A DNA stretch of 64,000 nt, taken from Trichobilharzia szidati. Its lineage: Eukaryota; Platyhelminthes; Trematoda; Strigeidida; Schistosomatidae. A program made the translations under genes and the position numbers. A model generated the notes under the pieces. The model saw nothing but the letters and a program-made list of their open reading frames with translations. It was not told where the DNA came from and searched no databases. The DNA is taken from the NCBI GenBank assembly GCA_944472155.2, contig OX235277.1:23694804-23758803 (forward strand), in the 5' to 3' direction. Below, piece after piece: positions 59,450 through 64,000 of the stretch. Position 1 is the stretch's first letter. The number at the start of each line of letters is the position of its first letter.

Positions 59450-60640
59450 AGAACACTATTAATTGCAAATTACTATTTCTATTATTACTATTATTGTCAT
59501 TATTACTCACTCGTGTACTCCTTAGCTTTCGATGGCAATATAAAGCCTGAGATGTGTACTTCCTTATTGATCTCGGTTCTCTACCTCTGCAAGCACTCTT
59601 GACTATTCCAGGTAACGACACTGATGACATAGCTCCTCAAAGCTGATTCGTACCAGATGGCCGTCTAAAGTTCAATATGGTGCTCGCAAAGTCACTTGCT
59701 GGAAATGTTTTTTGTCGCACTCCAAATTCCTGACGCCTGCAGAGAAACTGAATCACCACTGATGGTAAAAATTCGAATCATTTTGTTCACGCTGAGTAGT
59801 GCAGTAGATTTTCAAACTAAACTTTGAGGAGTGAGGTTCTGTCACACCTTTCTGATTCAGGTTTCGAAATCGTTATGCATCCTTACTATAGTGGAAATAA
59901 TCCCGCTCCACCTAGTGAAAGAAACCATTTCACTTTGATTTCTCTCTCTGATGGCGGTCGTCAACTGTTGTCGTTAACTGGCTATCGTAAACCATCCTAT
60001 CTCCCTTAATTTTGTCTGATATCCCCTAACTGATGCTCCTCTCAGTCTGTCGCTTAAGTATATATACATATCTGATTTTGTCCGAGAATGAGCCATACAT
60101 CTTCCTTGTGCGTCGGAGGCACAGTAGTTAGGATGCTCGCCCACCTTGCTTATGGTCCGATGTTCGATCCACAACTGACGCGCACCTGATATCGACGGTC
60201 GGCTGGCTAAATTTCGGCTACCGATATCACATGCTGCAAAATTTCATACTTGTACTAAAATACTGTGTGGAATCAAGCTATAATAAAAAAAACTCAATTT
60301 TTCCATCAGTTCGATGTTTGATGGTCTTCTGATTCCTCACAGTCTGTTGCGCAGTCCAATCATCCACGACCATGAAGATAATCGGTGGTAGCTCTTAGCC
60401 TTGTCTTACTCCTATCCACACTTCAACGCTTCGATGGGTATTGAAGTAAGAATGACCTGGAATAGGGCTGGTGACGTTTAGCTGGTGTCGTGAATGAAGT
60501 TTAAGTATGTTCGCAGCGCCACACTTTGAGGTGTTCAGCCAACTTTCAAATTACTTCGTACTCCATGATCTTGATGGTCTTCTTCTCGCAAAGACGTCAT
60601 TCTATGCTGTGTTCGATGACAATGCGTAGTGTTTTCATTT
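59450..60640 (-). mobile_element. RTE-type remnant interrupted by a family A SINE
   Basis: Decayed minus-strand RTE sequence at 59600-59830 (3' region) and 60320-60640 (reverse transcriptase region; TTGTCTTACTCCTATCCACA is antisense of the GVRQG area). The SINE at 60107-60290 lies between them. Confidence 0.5.
60107..60290 (+). repeat. tRNA-derived SINE, family A
   Basis: GTGCGTCGGAGGCACAGTAG head, mutated B box (TGTTCGATCC), family body and A-rich tail. Confidence 0.75.
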
Positions 60641-61429
60641 CATATACCCATGGCTTTCCACATCCACAGTAGTGGCGTCAGCACTTCCGCTAGGGCATCG
60701 AGGTCCGTCGCCAGTGCTTCTACAGTACTCCATCTGATTTTCAACGCCTTCGTACAAATTTCTGGTCTTCAAGTCCTTTGATTTTGTTGGACAATCAGTA
60801 TTCACTGGCGAGTAAGACACGTGCAAAAATTATCTTCCAGCAATGCCCAAACACATCTCCGCCTGATAATATCTGTGACACTTTTCAACAAAAATAATAA
60901 CCTATATCAAAAAAGCAAAACTACGTCAAAAATGTCTTGCGGTAGCTATGCAGTCAAAAGACTTCTCACGTACAAAAGACGTCCTGTACGACAAAATTAA
61001 CTGTTCAGTCACAATTGCAAGTTATCTGAAAGTCAGTAAGAATATTCACAGAAAGATAAAGCTAAATCTCAACAAAAACCATCAGCAGAGATAAAATTTG
61101 ACAACCAGTCACAATGAATAAGGCTATCAAGAGATGCACTTACAACATCATTCGTGTAGAATTCAAATAAGTCCATTTCATATTGAACATTGTCGTAAGA
61201 AATTTTTATCTTGAAGGAGAATGGACAATTACATGCATCGAAAATTCGCGATGTATAGCGACACAACTAGCCAATGGAAGCTATGAGCATCTATCCACAT
61301 ATCTGACTTGGTGAATCACACTGGACATGACTCCTCACCCACTAGAAATCTAGACAACGCCATTCCGGAGTTAGTCAGTCATCAGCGTCAACAGTGGATT
61401 AATAGTTTCCTAAATTTACAAAATTGTAT
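60641..61429. other. no confirmed gene
   Basis: Minus strand 61209-61144 is a 66-base segment between CTCCTTCAAG and the consensus donor GTAAGT, open in phase 0 (ISYDNVQYEMDLFEFYTNDV). Exon-like, but alone. Confidence 0.3.
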
Positions 61430-61560
61430 CAAGTTCGTCCACAGATTGACACCAGTTAGAGAAACACTGAGAAAATCGACTGGAATTACTGAACAGCTGG
61501 TTGTTTCACTGTAGTATGGTTGAAAGTCAAGCTCGTAGACTAATACGCCTCATCAAATTC
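61430..61560 (-). repeat. Sm-alpha-type SINE remnant
   Basis: Minus-orientation tail block (ACACCAGTTAGAGAAACACT) followed by AACAGCTGGTTGTTTCAC. Confidence 0.5.
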
Positions 61561-61779
61561 TGACATCCAACACTTCAGGATGTTTTGTGCTATCTCGAAT
61601 TGAAGTAAATCGAATGGCCAATTCTTAAAACTCATTTAGATGCTTGATGGTGACTGGCTGGAATTCTAATGAGAAGTTATGATCAATGAGGTGCACTCGG
61701 TTGGAAGTGAGAAGAGATACTCACCGATGAGATTGGCTGGTTGTTAGAATTCACAGACTGAACATAAAGTTCAATCAGC

Positions 61780-61925
61780 TTTCCTTGTTTACCCAGGGGT
61801 CGAGGGTTTGAACCACAGTGGTGTGTGTACTGATGATGATTCAAAAGTCAGGACAAAGCAGCCAGCTGTCCAGTACTCTCTCACCTGTTTTCCAGTTGTT
61901 CTGTAACTGATATCGATCCGTAGTG
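61780..61925 (+). repeat. Sm-alpha-type SINE with hammerhead-like core
   Basis: B-box-like GAGGGTTTGAACC, then CTGATGATGATTCAAAAGTC, AGGACAAAG and the tail CCAGCTGTCCAGTACTCTCT. CTGATGA is intact, GAAA is changed. Confidence 0.6.
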
Positions 61926-62022
61926 AAACTTGAAAAACAAGTTGAATGCGTGCATATTGACTCTTGTAAATTGTGTCAATCCACAACAATGTATAAATAT
62001 CACTCCATCTTATTTTTCACAG

Positions 62023-62036
62023 GTAGGAAAGATTAA
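62023..62036 (+). CDS. possible last exon after D5
   Basis: After TTTTTCACAG the phase-1 frame reads GRKD and stops with TAA at 62034-62036. AATAAA follows 83 bases later. It fits the phase of exon D5, but such a short coding part is weak evidence. Confidence 0.35.
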
Positions 62037-62118
62037 TGAAACAGTGAACATGGACTGTTCATAAACTGACAAATTTTCATTCTGTGGTGGTGGTGATGGT
62101 GTATCACTTATTCATATC

Positions 62119-62124
62119 AATAAA
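62119..62124 (+). terminator. possible poly(A) signal
   Basis: AATAAA downstream of the possible last exon at 62023. Confidence 0.35.
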
Positions 62125-62292
62125 CATTTTCTCTTTTTCAAAATCAGTTCTGCTTACAACTGGTCAATGTGTCTTTCACATAATCTACTTCCATGATTCA
62201 AGTTTATCATTTGGATACACACAAACACACGTTGTATCGATTGGAACTGACGTGTTATCGTCTAAACTCAGGAGATCGATCTTCGCCTTCCA

Positions 62293-62915
62293 CTGTATTA
62301 TTATTATTGTATCCTTTAATTCCTACAGGAACATAGGGCTTCAGCCGTGCGTCTCCATTGCGTTCTGTTCTCTGCTAGAGTCTTCACCTGGCTCCATGTC
62401 TGCCCACACGTTTTCATCTCCTCTTCACATGACCTCTTCCAAGTCAGCCCCACACTGACGAACAACTCGCCGCTTCCCTTTCGGGTTCCACTTGAGCGAT
62501 GGCTTGTCTAGTGATGTCACTTGATGGTTTTCCAAGAGTATGGCCAATCCATCTCCATTTCTTCCTGCATATTTGTTTCACAGTTGGTTCCTGCTCTGTT
62601 GGTTCGCTCCCAAAGATCCCTGTTGCTGATCTTTTCTGGCCATCTGATCTTGAGTATTGAGCGAAAACAACTGTTAATGAAGGTCTGTAGTTTGTTTGAG
62701 ATGCTCTTTATGACGCGCTGGCCAAGTCTCTGATCCGCATAGTAGCACTGACTGACTTCACATTGGAGTTGAAAATCCGGATCTTATTTTTGATGCTGAG
62801 TATTGTTGACCACCACACAGACTTGAGAGTAGTGAAAGCTTGTCTTGCTTTTCCGATTCTTGCTTTAGTATCCTCGTCAGTTCCATCCGCCTGTAGTTGA
62901 AACGATGCTTCCAAG
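62293..62915 (-). mobile_element. RTE-type 3' end, near-identical to 57433-57960
   Basis: The first 470 or so bases match the copy at 57433-57900 almost base for base; after that similarity falls to roughly 90 percent. Minus-strand coding remnants include GTDEDTKARIGKARQAFTTL. Confidence 0.8.
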
Positions 62916-63189
62916 GTATAACTTATCAAAACTTCCTTGATTGAGACACAGTAGAGAACTGTCCCGACGCTTATAAAACGAGTTATTTGCAATGAAGTCT
63001 CAGGTACAACTGAGCATTGATAACATATCAAAAAACCGAAATTACCTCAACGATCCCGTTAGGCAGCGATACACACATCTCATTCCTTACCAGTGGCAAA
63101 CTGAGTACTGTACAACCGTAGGAAGCACCTGAGAATGCAAAAGAAATTGCCAGCAATGCAAGATCGAAACTTGGTCAGAAACACCCACG

Positions 63190-63530
63190 TGTGGTGAGAG
63201 CTGTCTACTAGCCAAGTGGTGGACAGTAATTGAGGTCAATGTTTATGTATCAAATATTAGTCATGTTGTGGTGAGAGATGGTTGCTGGCCAAATTGGTTG
63301 ACAGTAATTGAGGTCAAAGGTCAAGGTGGACAGGCGGATACAGTTAACATATAGATGAACTGACACAGCCACAAGAGATGCAAGGTTAACTTTGTGTGAG
63401 AAACAACCAATCAACAGACTGTATTTTCTACTAACATTGACCTACAATAATGTACATAAAAATCTATAAATACGTGTTGATTTTTCGTAATAAACGATCT
63501 GTTGCCTGGCCCTTGTCTTCTGTTGTTACA
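63190..63530 (+). repeat. possible LTR of an LTR retrotransposon
   Basis: Starts TGTGGTGAGAG and ends near TTGTTACA, with TATAAATA at 63465-63472 and AATAAA at 63489-63494 close to the end. Two direct copies of a 50-base unit (63191-63240 and 63268-63318; GACAGTAATTGAGGTCAA) lie in its first half. No coding region or second LTR is seen. Confidence 0.4.
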
Positions 63531-64000
63531 CACGCACCAAACACTCCCAACAGACATTTTCAGACACACTGAAAAATTACAGGGCGAACCTTGATGTCAT
63601 TGAAACACGAAATCAGAAGTAGAAGGAGAAATTGTCAATTTTATCACACAATGACAAAGAGAAGCACTGAAATTACAGATTGAACAGGAACAAGAACAAA
63701 TACTGAGAATTAAGTCGACGGACGACACGCGGATGTCAAGACATTGATATAATAATTACGAAATTAATTGGAATGTTTAAGCATATACTAACAGAAAAAA
63801 ATAAGATAGATTAAGAGAGGGGTTTCCCAAACAATTATCCCATTACAATCAATGCTATCAAATTCTAATATATCGGTCGTTCGTGAATAAATCCCAATGT
63901 TTATGTCTGTGAAGCACTAAGCGAAGTCACTAAATATTGACATTGATAAAATTAAAACTGGACATAGGCAAAGAATGTGGCCTTGTGTATAGAAGAACTA
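63531..64000 (+). other. sequence after the possible LTR, no coding recognised
   Basis: A- and G-rich; could be degenerate internal LTR-element sequence. Nothing firmer. Confidence 0.3.

Noticed and set aside
1..64000. CRISPR arrays, operons or bacterial regulatory sites
   Set aside because: None seen. Repeats are dispersed eukaryotic retroelements and coding DNA is split by spliceosomal introns.

Overview
This window looks like nuclear DNA of a schistosome blood fluke. It is AT-rich with long introns, and it is packed with decayed retroelements typical of that genus: RTE-type (SR2-like) non-LTR elements, Penelope-like elements with GIY-YIG endonuclease ends, tRNA-derived SINEs, and Sm-alpha-type SINEs carrying relics of a hammerhead ribozyme. 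There is no bacterial-style gene content. Almost every long open frame is either retroelement protein or chance, and the host genes are split into exons of 30-83 bases that simple ORF calling misses.

Layout. Positions 1-18.3 kb are mostly repeats: a perfect Sm-alpha inverted dimer (1.2 kb), a Penelope fragment (3.5-5.5 kb), SINEs (6.2, 7.5, 8.0, 9.8 kb), two weak candidate exons (9.0 and 10.0 kb), a duplicated block with a conserved minus-strand cationic amphipathic peptide frame (11.0-13.5 kb), a U6 snRNA pseudogene fused to a SINE (14.9-15.2 kb) and an RTE reverse transcriptase fragment (16.1-17.2 kb). Gene A (18,355-28,965, +) is a 13-exon secreted protein gene with a TATA box and a poly(A) signal; its joined exons give a 248-residue reading frame. 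Gene B (34,754 to at least 46,837, +) has the same architecture and its own TATA box; ending at 47,449 it gives 252 residues in 13 exons. More exons of the same type lie at 50.7-56.9 kb, with a possible last exon and AATAAA at 62.0-62.1 kb. They either extend gene B or belong to a third gene starting at 47,712. Most of the rest of 48-64 kb is nested retroelements.

The host genes share one design: a short signal-peptide first exon, then exons that are almost all multiples of three bases and almost all cut in phase 1, so exons can be skipped or duplicated without losing frame. This is the design of schistosome micro-exon genes (MEGs), although most exons here (39-83 bases) are longer than the classical limit of about 36. 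The predicted proteins have many N-glycosylation sequons, few cysteines and no domain I recognise.

Inside gene A an exon pair with its introns has been tandemly duplicated, and the exons have diverged far more than the introns. A piece of gene B (the intron with its RTE insertion, plus exon 12) also exists in inverted orientation upstream of the gene B promoter, again with the exon more diverged than its flank. Together these suggest a fast-evolving family of secreted, glycosylated proteins growing by exon and segment duplication. All gene models are hand-built from splice signals and frame, without transcript evidence.
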